Assembly: GCA_007123455.1 (NCBI GenBank)
Contig: SKKZ01000223.1
Location: forward strand, 1-8,792
DNA from: Coriobacteriia bacterium
GTDB taxonomy: Bacteria; Actinomycetota; Coriobacteriia; Anaerosomatales; SLCP01
DNA: 8,792 nucleotides
Direction: 5' to 3'
Positions 1 through 5,953 of this stretch are shown here, in pieces. The first letter of the stretch is position 1. Every line of letters starts with the position of its first letter. The position numbers and the translations under genes are program-made. The notes under the pieces are model-generated. The model searched no databases. It saw only the letters and a program-made list of their open reading frames with translations, and had not been told where the DNA came from.

Positions 1-202
1 CCTGCGCGGTGTTCCCGAGCGAGAAGTCCTCGTTGAGAATCGTGAAGCCCTTGACCGAGTCGAGGTCCGACGGGAGATAGGAGAGCACGTCGTAGTTGAT
101 ACTCGTGTTGAGCATGCCGAAGATACCGAAGACGAGCAGCAGCCCCGCGACGGCGAGTACCGCACGCCTGTGCCGGACGATCGCATGCGCCAGAGGCAGC
201 AT
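1..202 (-). CDS. MMPL/RND-family membrane transporter, N-terminal fragment
   Basis: This is the first 67 codons of a gene that runs off the left edge of the window. It starts at the ATG at 202-200, which shares one base with the TGA of the upstream TetR gene (TGATG), so the two are translationally coupled. The peptide begins MLPLAHAIVRHRRAVLAVAG, a short basic stretch followed by one hydrophobic segment at about residues 14-30. A periplasmic-type stretch follows, with INYDVLSYLPSDLDSVKG at about 34-51. This pattern (N-terminal TM helix, then NYD..YLP.D..S.KG) is typical of the start of MMPL/RND-superfamily exporters, which normally have about 700-1000 residues and 11-12 TM helices. Such exporters move lipids or drugs across the membrane. 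The substrate cannot be told from the fragment. Control by the adjacent TetR protein is likely from the gene order. Confidence 0.72.
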   Translation of the reverse strand, partial: MLPLAHAIVRHRRAVLAVAGLLLVFGIFGMLNTSINYDVLSYLPSDLDSVKGFTILNEDFSLGNTAQ

Positions 203-801
203 CACCGCGCGATCCCGGAGAAGAAGAGCCGGACGATGAAGTCGGCGTTCACCTTCACGTCAACGACCGCCGCCCCGAGATGCGGCGCGTTCAAGGCCCC
301 GGCAGCGGCACGCGTGTTCACGAGGCCGAAGAGACACTCGGCAGCCAAACCCGGATCGACGGGCGCGAACTCGCCGGCCTCGATGCCCTCGGCGATCACG
401 GAAGCCAGGCCCTCGATAGTGTGGGAGATGCGCGCGAGCAGCTCGGCGGAGAGCGGTCCTTCCGGGTCACTCAACGGTCGGACCAGGATGCGGACGAGGC
501 TCTCGTGCGCCAATCCCTCGGCGACCCATGCCCTGGTGAAACGCTCGAGTCGCTCCCGGGGCGAGCCTTCTCCCGCCAGCGCGTCGCGCGTGTGCACGTC
601 GAAGACCTCAGAAGCCCTGTCTACAAGGGCGTGCAGCAGGGACTCTTTGTCGGTGTAGTGGTAGTAGATGAGCGCGGTGGACACGCCGCACGACTGTGCG
701 ATGTCGGCGACCGCGACCGCATCATACCCCTTGCGCCCGAACAGGTCCTCCGCGCACGCGAGTATCCGCTCACGTGTGGAAGGCCCACCGCTCTCCGGCA
801 T
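202..801 (-). CDS. TetR/AcrR-family transcriptional repressor
   Basis: This is a 199-residue protein, the usual length for TetR regulators. The N-terminal DNA-binding domain occupies about residues 8-56: STRERILACAEDLF, then GYDAVAVADIAQ, then the recognition helix GVSTALIYYHYTDKESLL, all classic TetR signatures. The remaining 140 residues are the helical ligand-binding and dimerisation domain, which does not reveal the ligand. I chose the ATG at 801-799 because the family homology starts there and a G-rich ribosome-binding stretch (GGGGGTG) precedes it. The open frame continues upstream to 1056 but only antisense to or inside the neighbouring ATPase gene. A perfect palindrome at 825-842, 23 bases upstream of the start, is the likely operator and implies autoregulation. 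The TGA overlaps the start of the MMPL transporter, which is the probable regulatory target. Confidence 0.92.
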   Translation of the reverse strand: MPESGGPSTRERILACAEDLFGRKGYDAVAVADIAQSCGVSTALIYYHYTDKESLLHALVDRASEVFDVHTRDALAGEGSPRERLERFTRAWVAEGLAHESLVRILVRPLSDPEGPLSAELLARISHTIEGLASVIAEGIEAGEFAPVDPGLAAECLFGLVNTRAAAGALNAPHLGAAVVDVKVNADFIVRLFFSGIAR

Positions 802-824
802 GCCTGCACCCCCGACAGCAATCC

Positions 825-842
825 TGACTGAACGTTCAGTCA
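825..842. promoter_or_regulatory. Perfect 18-bp palindrome, probable TetR operator
   Basis: The sequence TGACTGAACGTTCAGTCA is identical to its own reverse complement over all 18 bases. It lies between the end of the second MinD-type gene and the TetR start. Length, symmetry and position fit an operator for a dimeric TetR protein. On the minus strand a TTGACT at 843-838 overlaps the palindrome and could be a -35 element, but no good -10 follows at 16-18 bases. The promoter position is therefore uncertain while the palindrome itself is certain. Confidence 0.72.
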
Positions 843-868
843 AGTCTATCCCCGTATCGGGAATGCGT

Positions 869-1801
869 CTATCGCCACGCAGGTTTCGGCCGATAAACGG
901 CCGGCCCGGACTCCGAGAGCATGGCATCCAGCTGTTCCCACGTCTCGCGTACGATGCGCATAGCCTGTGACTTTGCGGGCATATCTCCGAGAGTGGCACC
1001 CGAGGCGAGCCCTGCCAGGGCATCGACAAGCGCCGGGTCGAAGGGTATCTCCGCAAGCAGGGGAAGGTCCCTTGCCGTACACAGATCGCGCACCTCGCGA
1101 GCCCCGGCAGAAGACAGGTCGGCCTTGTTGAGCACCACGACGACCCCTAGCGCGAACCGCCTGGCGAGCGTTTCAAGTCGACCGAGGTCGTGCGCGCCCG
1201 ACCTGGTCGGCTCTGCAACGGCAACGATCAGGTCGGTTCCGGTGATGGACGCGATAGCCGGGCAGCCTGTCCCGGGCGGCCCGTCGATGATGAGCACGTC
1301 GGCTCCGTGCACTGCGCCGAGGGCGACAGCGCGACTCCGAACCTCCGTCACGAGCTTGCCGGACAAGTCATAACCCGGCCGCAGCTGCCCGTAGGCGATC
1401 GGGCCGACCACCGACATGCCCGTGCACGCCTCTCCCGCCTTCTGCCGCACCATGCTCACCGCATCGAGAGGACAGACGTAGGCACATGTTCCGCACCCCT
1501 CACACACCACCGCATCGACGCGGTATCTCTCGTCATCGACAGATATCGCGCCGAAGCGACACGCCTCGGCGCATACTCCGCACGCACTACAGCGATCGGC
1601 GCGAATGACCGCCTTCAGACCACCCTCGAACACCTCGCAGCTACCGTGCTCCAACCTGAGCGCGAGCGGAAGGTTCGATGCCTCCACGTCTGCATCTGCG
1701 ACAACGACGTTCAGCGATTCTGCAGCCATATGTGCGAAGAGCGCCGAGAGTGTCGTCTTGCCCGTGCCACCTTTGCCGGAGGCGACCGTGATGCTTCTCA
1801 C
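869..1801 (-). CDS. MinD-superfamily P-loop ATPase with inserted 2x[4Fe-4S] ferredoxin domain (second of pair)
   Basis: This is a 310-residue protein of the COG1149 type. The deviant Walker A motif GKGGTGKTT is at residues 9-17, with both the signature Lys10 and the P-loop Lys15. A ferredoxin domain is inserted after the first ATPase strands: C71, C74, C77 and C81, then C100, C103, C106 and C110, enough for two [4Fe-4S] clusters. The ATPase fold resumes with LIIDGPPGTGCP (Walker B region) and VVLNKADL. Family members couple ATP hydrolysis to delivery or insertion of metal-sulfur clusters and are found with NifX/ORP-like proteins in anaerobes. The start is the GTG at 1801-1799, which forms a GTGA overlap with the stop of the upstream paralogue. 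The frame upstream of this GTG has no family similarity. The partner is probably the other ATPase (heterodimer, inferred) and the two PF02579 proteins. Confidence 0.93.
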   Translation of the reverse strand: MRSITVASGKGGTGKTTLSALFAHMAAESLNVVVADADVEASNLPLALRLEHGSCEVFEGGLKAVIRADRCSACGVCAEACRFGAISVDDERYRVDAVVCEGCGTCAYVCPLDAVSMVRQKAGEACTGMSVVGPIAYGQLRPGYDLSGKLVTEVRSRAVALGAVHGADVLIIDGPPGTGCPAIASITGTDLIVAVAEPTRSGAHDLGRLETLARRFALGVVVVLNKADLSSAGAREVRDLCTARDLPLLAEIPFDPALVDALAGLASGATLGDMPAKSQAMRIVRETWEQLDAMLSESGPAVYRPKPAWR

Positions 1802-2736
1802 GGGTACACCACCTCTCGCTCCCGCACGCGTGACGAGACACCTTCGATCCAGGCGAGTATCGGATCGAGCCACTCTGATGCGCCCCGCTCGCAGACGATG
1901 AGGTTTCCCGTTGCGTAGGCCTCTGCAATGCGCCTCTCGAACGGCACACTGCTGACAACCGGTACGTTACGCACCGCCGCTGCACGTTGCACGTCACCGA
2001 TCGCCCCGGCCGCCTTGTTGACTACGATCGCCATCGGGACGCCGAGCCCATCACCGAGCTCCAGGGCGAGCTCGAGGTCGTGCAACCCGAAAGGCGTAGG
2101 CTCGGTGACGAGCAGGAGCGCGTCGGCACTCCCTACGGCCGCAACGACCGGACATGCCGCACCCGGCGGCGCATCCAGAATCGCCAGTTGCGTGCCCGAC
2201 CGCATCCCTGCTGCAACAGCTGCTCTTATGACGTCCGGCGCCTTCACCTGCCCGATGTCGAGCACGCCGGACACCAGTCTCACCCCGGCACGGTGCTCGA
2301 TGACTCCCTCGGCGACGATGCCCACTCGTCTGCCGGGCATGTGTATCGCCCCGGAGGGGCAGGCCCTCAGGCAAAGCCCACAGCCGTGACACAGCTCCTC
2401 GAATACGAGCGCCGAGCCTCCGAGCACACGAACGGCTCCGAACGCGCAGACGTCCCTACATGCGCCGCACGCGGTGCATGTAGCAGGATCGACCTCCGCC
2501 ACCGTCGCCTCAACGACTGTGGTGACCTCCTCGGCACGCTCGAGGAACAGATGGTCGTTCGGGGCATCGGCATCGCAATCGACGAGCACGACGTCCTGGC
2601 CCCCGGTTGCGGCCCACACCGCGAGATTGGTCGAGATCAGTGTCTTGCCGGTGCCCCCCTTGCCGGAGGCCACGGCGACGACGAACGGACGTCCCGCTTC
2701 TGGGTCCGAAACATCACGGCCGTGCTCAGGAGTCAT
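1798..2736 (-). CDS. MinD-superfamily P-loop ATPase with inserted 2x[4Fe-4S] ferredoxin domain (first of pair)
   Basis: This is a 312-residue paralogue of the following gene with the same layout. The deviant Walker A motif GKGGTGKT is at residues 25-32 (Lys26 and Lys31). A ferredoxin insert follows with C87, C90, C93, C97 and C116, C119, C122, C126. Then come LAILDAPPGAACP and IVVNKAAG of the nucleotide-binding core. The 17-residue extension before the P-loop strand is polar and looks dispensable. The ATG at 2736-2734 lies 4 bases after the TAG of the upstream NifX-like gene, with a GGGGGT stretch about 12 bases before it. Tandem pairs like this are the hallmark of the ORP/MinD cluster of anaerobes, where they are thought to load a metal-sulfur cluster onto a small acceptor protein. 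The exact cluster here is unknown. Confidence 0.93.
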   Translation of the reverse strand: MTPEHGRDVSDPEAGRPFVVAVASGKGGTGKTLISTNLAVWAATGGQDVVLVDCDADAPNDHLFLERAEEVTTVVEATVAEVDPATCTACGACRDVCAFGAVRVLGGSALVFEELCHGCGLCLRACPSGAIHMPGRRVGIVAEGVIEHRAGVRLVSGVLDIGQVKAPDVIRAAVAAGMRSGTQLAILDAPPGAACPVVAAVGSADALLLVTEPTPFGLHDLELALELGDGLGVPMAIVVNKAAGAIGDVQRAAAVRNVPVVSSVPFERRIAEAYATGNLIVCERGASEWLDPILAWIEGVSSRVREREVVYP

Positions 2737-2740
2737 AACG

Positions 2741-3118
2741 CTAGTGACCCCCGCAGACGAACCTGTCGTCCATAGGCCCGACTTCGCCGTTAAGAAGTCG
2801 CGCGATCACATCTCCGATGCCCGGGGTGACGTCCTCGAAATAGACGTCGATCCCCACGTCACGGAATCCGGCAAGCGGGCGGGCGCCCATGCCGGCAACC
2901 ACCAGCGCGTTCACTCCGTGAGATGCGAGGAGCTCCACGGGCCGCAGGCAACCACCCTCTTCGTGCGGCGGGTTTTCGATCACCCGTACGCCGAGGATGC
3001 TGTCTGCGCCCAGTTCCACGAGCGTGAACGTATCGCACCTGCCGAAGTGGCCGGAGCGCTCTCCCTCAAGTCCTCCCGCACCGATCGACGGTACGGCGAG
3101 CGTCATAGTACCGGGCAT
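2741..3118 (-). CDS. NifX/ORP-like protein, dinitrogenase iron-molybdenum cofactor biosynthesis family (PF02579)
   Basis: This is a 125-residue protein with the single-domain ribonuclease-H-like fold of the PF02579 family. Recognisable family features are MTLAVPS at the N-terminus, GHFGRCDTFTLVE (residues 23-35), VIENPPHEEGGC (46-57), PVELLASHGVNALVVAGMG, and a C-terminal VCGGH. C28, C57, C122 and H125 are candidate metal ligands (inference). I chose the ATG at 3118-3116 because GGAG lies 7 bases upstream and homology begins there; an upstream in-frame start at 3160 would add 14 residues without family similarity. Relatives bind or carry Mo/Fe-S or Mo-Cu-S cofactors. There is no nif structural gene nearby, so nitrogen fixation is not implied. 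The closest known setting is the orange-protein locus of Desulfovibrio. Confidence 0.88.
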   Translation of the reverse strand: MPGTMTLAVPSIGAGGLEGERSGHFGRCDTFTLVELGADSILGVRVIENPPHEEGGCLRPVELLASHGVNALVVAGMGARPLAGFRDVGIDVYFEDVTPGIGDVIARLLNGEVGPMDDRFVCGGH

Positions 3119-3166
3119 GGCGTCACTCCGTTCTCTCGACACGTGAATTCGTTTCTGCACTCCCGG

Positions 3167-3529
3167 TCACGAAAGTCCCGCGTGGGCTTCGCCCTCTCCC
3201 AGCGACTCGAGGCGACCTTCACCGAACGCCTTCACGGCGTCGCGGACGATCATGCCTGTGGCACCGTAGCCGCTCACACCGGCAACACTGAGCGCCTTGA
3301 ATGCCTTGGGGCCCAGATGGCCGGTGATGACCGCCTCAACCCCGCGAGAGGCGACGGCCTCGGCAGTGCCGAGGCCCGCCCCCTGCATCGCGTTGCGGTT
3401 GGCTTGGTTGTCTACCGCCTCGAACTCCAAGGTCTCCGGGTCGACCATGAGGATGTATGCCGCCCTACCGAACCGCTCGTCGACCCTGTCGTCGAGCGTC
3501 GTTCCCAGGGCGGATACCGCGACCCTCAT
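3167..3529 (-). CDS. NifX/ORP-like protein, dinitrogenase iron-molybdenum cofactor biosynthesis family (PF02579)
   Basis: This is a 120-residue second member of the PF02579 family in the same operon. It begins MRVAVSALGTTLDDRVDERF, continues FGRAAYILMVDPET and VDNQANRNAMQGAG, and has the conserved GVEAVITGHLGPKAFKAL block at about residues 64-81. Unlike its neighbour it has no cysteine at all, so any metal binding would rely on His, Asp or the cofactor's own sulfides. I chose the ATG at 3529-3527 because it forms an ATGA overlap with the stop of the DUF5320 gene; an ATG three codons earlier is possible. The lack of Cys, the GTTLDD...RFGR signature and the GHLGP block are like ORP/MTH1175-type proteins. 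It may be the cluster carrier with the paralogue as a partner, but which plays which role cannot be told from sequence. Confidence 0.88.
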   Translation of the reverse strand: MRVAVSALGTTLDDRVDERFGRAAYILMVDPETLEFEAVDNQANRNAMQGAGLGTAEAVASRGVEAVITGHLGPKAFKALSVAGVSGYGATGMIVRDAVKAFGEGRLESLGEGEAHAGLS

Positions 3530-3735
3530 CGCCGCCACCCGCGACCGGCCCCGAAGCCGAAGCCTCTGCCGGCTCCGCGCCCACCGATCATGCCGCTACG
3601 CACGCCGCGGCCGAATCCCAGTCCTCGGCCAAGGTAACGCCCGACCCTCGCAGGCTCATCGGTCATACATAGACCACGCCCGCCGCCGGTCATCTCGCCC
3701 TCGCCGACCGGTCCTGTTCTGTCCAATCCAGGCAT
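3526..3735 (-). CDS. DUF5320-type Gly/Arg-rich small protein
   Basis: This is a 69-residue basic protein starting MPGLDRTGPVGEGEMTGGGR, which matches the characteristic N-terminus of DUF5320 proteins (MPG.D.TGP.G.G.MTGGGRG.C). A single Cys follows at residue 23 (GLCM). The rest is low-complexity Gly, Arg and Phe (GRGLGFGRG, GRGAGRGFGFGAGRGWRR). Function is unknown; such genes nearly always sit beside NifX-like and MinD-type genes in anaerobes. The start is decided by the ribosome-binding site: AAGGAGG at 3749-3743 is 7 bases from the ATG at 3735 but only 1 base from the ATG at 3741, so the second ATG is used. It lies just after the PadR stop (TGA 3740-3738), and its own stop overlaps the next gene by ATGA. 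Confidence 0.85.
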   Translation of the reverse strand: MPGLDRTGPVGEGEMTGGGRGLCMTDEPARVGRYLGRGLGFGRGVRSGMIGGRGAGRGFGFGAGRGWRR

Positions 3736-3737
3736 CG

Positions 3738-4139
3738 TCATCCCTCCTTGTTCGTTCGATCATCATCATTGCCAAGTGCTGAAGAGAGCGCGTCGGCGAG
3801 CAGGCCGGACATGCGCTGCCGCTCTCTGAGATGGGCGACCCAGTCCTGAGCCAGCTCCCGACCCTCCTCGGTGATCTCGTAGTCTCGACGCTGCGGTCCC
3901 GATCCTCCCTCTGCCCAGGCCGACGTCACGAACCCGTCCTCCTCAAGACGTCGCAGCACCCGGTAGAGGCCGCCTGCGTCGACATCCAGCTCGCCGCCGG
4001 TCAGTTCGCGGATCTCGCGTCGGAGATCGTAGCCATGCCCGCCCTGACGAGCCAGTGCGGCCAGAGCCGCGGGTTCGACCAGCGCACCGCCGCCGGAACC
4101 GCCGCCGCGACGACAGCACGGCTTCCCGCCGCGATGCAT
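3738..4139 (-). CDS. PadR-family transcriptional repressor with Gly/Cys-rich N-terminus
   Basis: This is a 133-residue protein with a PadR winged-helix domain: LVEPAALAALARQGGHGYDL (residues 20-39), the recognition-helix region with GGLYRVLRRLEEDGFV (56-71), and the wing and following strand RRDYEITEEGREL (84-96). A charged helix (WVAHLRERQRMSGLLADAL) follows, for dimerisation. Residues 1-19 (MHRGGKPCCRRGGGSGGG) are Gly/Arg-rich with a CC pair; a redox- or metal-sensing role is only a guess. I chose the ATG at 4139 because GGAGG lies exactly 7 bases upstream. A GTG at 4178 with GAGGAG 9 bases upstream, or an ATG at 4205, would give longer forms. It is the first gene of the ORP-like operon, and its promoter carries an AT-rich dyad, so it probably represses its own operon. 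Confidence 0.88.
   Translation of the reverse strand: MHRGGKPCCRRGGGSGGGALVEPAALAALARQGGHGYDLRREIRELTGGELDVDAGGLYRVLRRLEEDGFVTSAWAEGGSGPQRRDYEITEEGRELAQDWVAHLRERQRMSGLLADALSSALGNDDDRTNKEG
3743..3749 (-). promoter_or_regulatory. Shine-Dalgarno site deciding the DUF5320 start
   Basis: AAGGAGG on the minus strand is the best ribosome-binding site in the window. Two in-frame ATGs follow. The first (3741) begins 1 base after the site, too close for initiation. The second (3735) is 7 bases away and begins the conserved MPG motif. Confidence 0.75.
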
Positions 4140-4210
4140 CCGCCAGCCTCCATATCCACGCTCGGAATCCGAGTTCACTTCGAAGCACTCCTCGCTAAGT
4201 GTCATCGCCA

Positions 4211-4246
4211 ACTATATGTCGTCTACACTATATGTCTCATACATAT
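4211..4246. promoter_or_regulatory. Probable PadR operator: dyad and repeated decamer
   Basis: An inverted repeat ATATGT-ctcat-ACATAT occupies 4230-4246, between the -35 and -10 elements. The decamer ACTATATGTC occurs twice on the plus strand, at 4211-4220 and 4227-4236, 16 bases apart. PadR-family repressors are known to bind ATGT/ACAT-containing dyads in their own promoters. A repressor bound here would block RNA polymerase directly. Assignment to this PadR protein is inferred from position and motif type. Confidence 0.62.
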
Positions 4247-4255
4247 AAATGTCAA
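4227..4255 (-). promoter_or_regulatory. Sigma70-type promoter of the PadR/ORP-like operon
   Basis: On the minus strand a consensus -35 TTGACA (4255-4250) is followed by a 17-base spacer and TATAGT (4232-4227). Transcription would start near 4220 and run into PadR and the genes after it. This is the strongest promoter match in the window and stands out as AT-rich against high-GC surroundings. A second TATAGT lies at 4216-4211, as part of a repeated decamer. Confidence 0.75.
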
Positions 4256-4270
4256 CCATCGTCAACCATC
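4251..4270. repeat. Perfect tandem duplication of GTCAACCATC
   Basis: GTCAACCATC at 4251-4260 is repeated exactly at 4261-4270. On the minus strand this gives GATGGTTGAC twice, one helical turn apart. The downstream copy supplies the -35 element TTGACA, and the upstream copy places a second TTGAC exactly 10 bases further up. Confidence 0.85.
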
Positions 4271-4366
4271 TAGCAATGCAGGCTGACAGTCGTGGATTCT
4301 GAACGCGTCGCTGTGATCCGGCGTCTCAAGGGTACGTAGGGTATAGAGACGATGAAGGAGATGGCG

Positions 4367-4759
4367 ATGCGAGTCGTGTCCGCGCTCACAGCACTATCCA
4401 TTGCGTTCGTGCTCGCAGCGTGCTCGCCACCCGAGGAGGTGCCCCCTGTGGACTCCCCGTCAGATCCCGGTCTTTACGATCTTAGTGACGGCACGGTGCA
4501 GGCGGTCGGCACTCTCGAATGGTTCGCTATCGAGGGCGGCTTCTGGGCGATCGTCGATGAGAGTCCGGAGGGGGACGGCCGTACGATCGCAGTCATCGCC
4601 AACGGCGATGAGATTCAGGATGACCTCGCGCCGCTCCGTGGGCGGACGGTGCTGGTCACAGGTGAGCCATTCGAAGGCGTCTCCATCCGCATGGCCGGCC
4701 CGGAGATCATCGCCGACACCGTCGAAGAGTTGAGTGATGCGGCGGACGCTTCCGAGTAG
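4367..4759 (+). CDS. Small secreted lipoprotein, probable OB-fold-like domain
   Basis: This 130-residue protein begins with a lipoprotein signal peptide: Met-Arg, a hydrophobic stretch SALTALSIAFVLAAC, and lipobox LAAC with the acylated Cys at residue 19, followed by a Pro/Glu/Asp-rich linker. The mature part is acidic and beta-rich: VQAVGTLEWFAIEGGFWAIVDE, then TIAVIANG, and LRGRTVLVTGEP. This strand pattern resembles small OB-fold modules, but I do not recognise a named family. I chose the ATG at 4367 because AAGGAG (4355-4360) sits 6 bases upstream; two upstream in-frame ATGs (4352, 4361) lie before or next to that site and lack one of their own. The stop is 42 bases before the next gene, so co-transcription with it is likely. 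Function is unknown; it should be anchored on the outer face of the cytoplasmic membrane. Confidence 0.8.
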   Translation: MRVVSALTALSIAFVLAACSPPEEVPPVDSPSDPGLYDLSDGTVQAVGTLEWFAIEGGFWAIVDESPEGDGRTIAVIANGDEIQDDLAPLRGRTVLVTGEPFEGVSIRMAGPEIIADTVEELSDAADASE

Positions 4760-4801
4760 AAACGGCGGTGCGGCGGTACACTCCCTCCGGGAGGTGCTGC
4801 C

Positions 4802-5857
4802 ATGACCGCTTCTATTCTGGACCGCGTGCCGCGACAGACCATCGACTGGCTGACCGACCGGCAGAATCCGGCTGTCACAGTGCTCACGCGGACGCATCTC
4901 CTCGGCGAGACTCCCTCCGACGAGCTCGACTCCCTCTGGGATCAGCGCAACGAGTACGGGCCTGTCGCTGAGATCCTCGACCTCATGCGACCCGACGGTT
5001 CCTGGGCGCCACCGGGGCGCGACTACCGGAAGTACGGTGGGTCGCTCTGGCAGATCCACCTCCTCGGTGAGTTGTACGCGAACGGCGATGACGAGCGCGT
5101 GCAACAGACTGCGGAATACGCATTCTCGCGCCAGCTCCCGGACGGTTCATGGAGCTGCATGAACATGAAGCCCGCCGGCTCGATCACGTGCCTCACAGCG
5201 AACGTCGGACGTGCGCTGGCCCGGATGGGATGGGCCGAGGACGAGCGTGTGCATGCCGCGATGGCCTACTGCGTCGACATATACAAGCAGCTCGGCATCG
5301 TCGATTGTCGGGAGGGACGCCTCTATCAGCTCAACGGCTACTGCCACATGCTCACGCCGAAGGTACTGCTCTTCCTCGGGGAGGTACCCCAGGCGCTCTG
5401 GCCGGACGGCGCAGCCGAGCTGCGTGACGCGTGTGTGACGGCGCTGCGCGACAAGGAGGTCTTCCGCTGCCTCCCGGTCGAGTCACGGGAGTTCCAGGAC
5501 GCGATCTGGTCGATGACCGCCGCCGAGCGCCACGGCTTCCGCGAACGGTTCCTCGCCGAACACGATGAGCTGCACTACCGCGAGAAGCCCGGCTGGCTTC
5601 GGTTCGGGTTCCCGCTCTCCTACAACTCCGACGCTCTCGAATCGCTCCTTGCACTCGCAGGTGTGGGCGAGGCCAGGCGGCCTGAGTACGAGCCAGCTAT
5701 CGAGCTGGTGCTGAAGGCCGCGGACGCCGAAATGCGCTGGACGCTACGCACCACGTTGAACGGCAAGATGCTCGCCGACGTCGAAGAAAAGGCTCGCCCG
5801 AGCCGCTGGCTCACGTGGCGGGCACTGCGGGTGCTACAGGCATTTGGAGCTGCATAG
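4802..5857 (+). CDS. Squalene-cyclase/prenyltransferase-fold (alpha-toroid) protein of unknown function
   Basis: This is a 351-residue soluble protein without a signal peptide. Two PDGSW motifs (residues 64-68 and 113-117, the second preceded by FSRQL) match the QW-type repeat of squalene-hopene cyclases and prenyltransferase beta subunits, so an alpha/alpha-toroid is expected. It is about half the length of a true terpene cyclase and I see no catalytic DXDD. Instead it has a row of cysteines (C119, C130, C157, C169, C181-H182) that may bind metal. The C-terminal block RFGFPLSYNSDALESLLAL ... WTLRTTLNGKMLADVEEK is a strongly family-like pattern of uncharacterised bacterial proteins. GGAGG lies 7 bases before the ATG. 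It lies between the lipoprotein and the radical SAM gene, 96 bases upstream of the latter. A substrate cannot be assigned. Confidence 0.78.
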   Translation: MTASILDRVPRQTIDWLTDRQNPAVTVLTRTHLLGETPSDELDSLWDQRNEYGPVAEILDLMRPDGSWAPPGRDYRKYGGSLWQIHLLGELYANGDDERVQQTAEYAFSRQLPDGSWSCMNMKPAGSITCLTANVGRALARMGWAEDERVHAAMAYCVDIYKQLGIVDCREGRLYQLNGYCHMLTPKVLLFLGEVPQALWPDGAAELRDACVTALRDKEVFRCLPVESREFQDAIWSMTAAERHGFRERFLAEHDELHYREKPGWLRFGFPLSYNSDALESLLALAGVGEARRPEYEPAIELVLKAADAEMRWTLRTTLNGKMLADVEEKARPSRWLTWRALRVLQAFGAA

Positions 5858-5953
5858 CCCCGCTGATGCCCTCGGAGTCGGGTAGACTGAAGCAGGACCG
5901 GAACCGGAGTACTGCCACAGGGGCCTCGGGAGTCCGCCACAGACGGGAGTAGC
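5858..5953. other. 96-base gap before the radical SAM gene
   Basis: The gap has no open frame of note, no T-rich terminator and no clear promoter. A TAGACT at 5883-5888 could serve as a -10 element but no -35 hexamer precedes it. GGAG four bases before the ATG at 5954 is the ribosome-binding site. Confidence 0.5.

Larger units (their letters stand above)
4140..4366. other. Divergent intergenic region between PadR operon and lipoprotein gene
   Basis: These 227 bases contain the minus-strand promoter, operator and tandem repeat. The half next to the lipoprotein gene (about 4271-4350) shows no convincing promoter: a TATAGA at 4342-4347 has no matching -35 hexamer and would place transcription start inside the ribosome-binding site. 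If the PadR start lies at 4178 or 4205, part of this region is coding. Confidence 0.6.

Noticed and set aside
821..843. TTGACT over the palindrome as the TetR promoter -35
   Set aside because: The hexamers at the right distance (TGCTGT, GCTGTC) are poor -10 matches, so I did not list a promoter.
849..863. Hairpin TTCCCG-ATA-CGGGGA (minus strand) after the second MinD-type gene, as a terminator
   Set aside because: The stem is only 6 pairs with one G-U and no T run follows; it may be incidental. The operon could read on into TetR.
1190..1918. Plus-strand open frame (242 codons) across the MinD-type genes
   Set aside because: Antisense to Walker and ferredoxin motifs; Arg/His-rich with no family likeness.
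2741..3529. Nitrogen fixation role from the NifX-like domains
   Set aside because: No nifHDK or nifB is present, and the MinD/DUF5320/PadR context points to an ORP-type locus instead.
2474..3637. Long plus-strand open frame (387 codons) across the NifX-like genes
   Set aside because: It is antisense to four well-supported genes, has no recognisable domain and is Arg/His/Pro-rich, as expected of a shadow frame in high-GC DNA.
4342..4347. TATAGA as -10 of the lipoprotein gene
   Set aside because: No -35 hexamer at 15-19 bases, and the start would fall at the ribosome-binding site.
4802..5857. Functional squalene-hopene or terpene cyclase
   Set aside because: The protein is about half the needed length and no DXDD catalytic motif is visible; only the toroid-type PDGSW repeats are shared.
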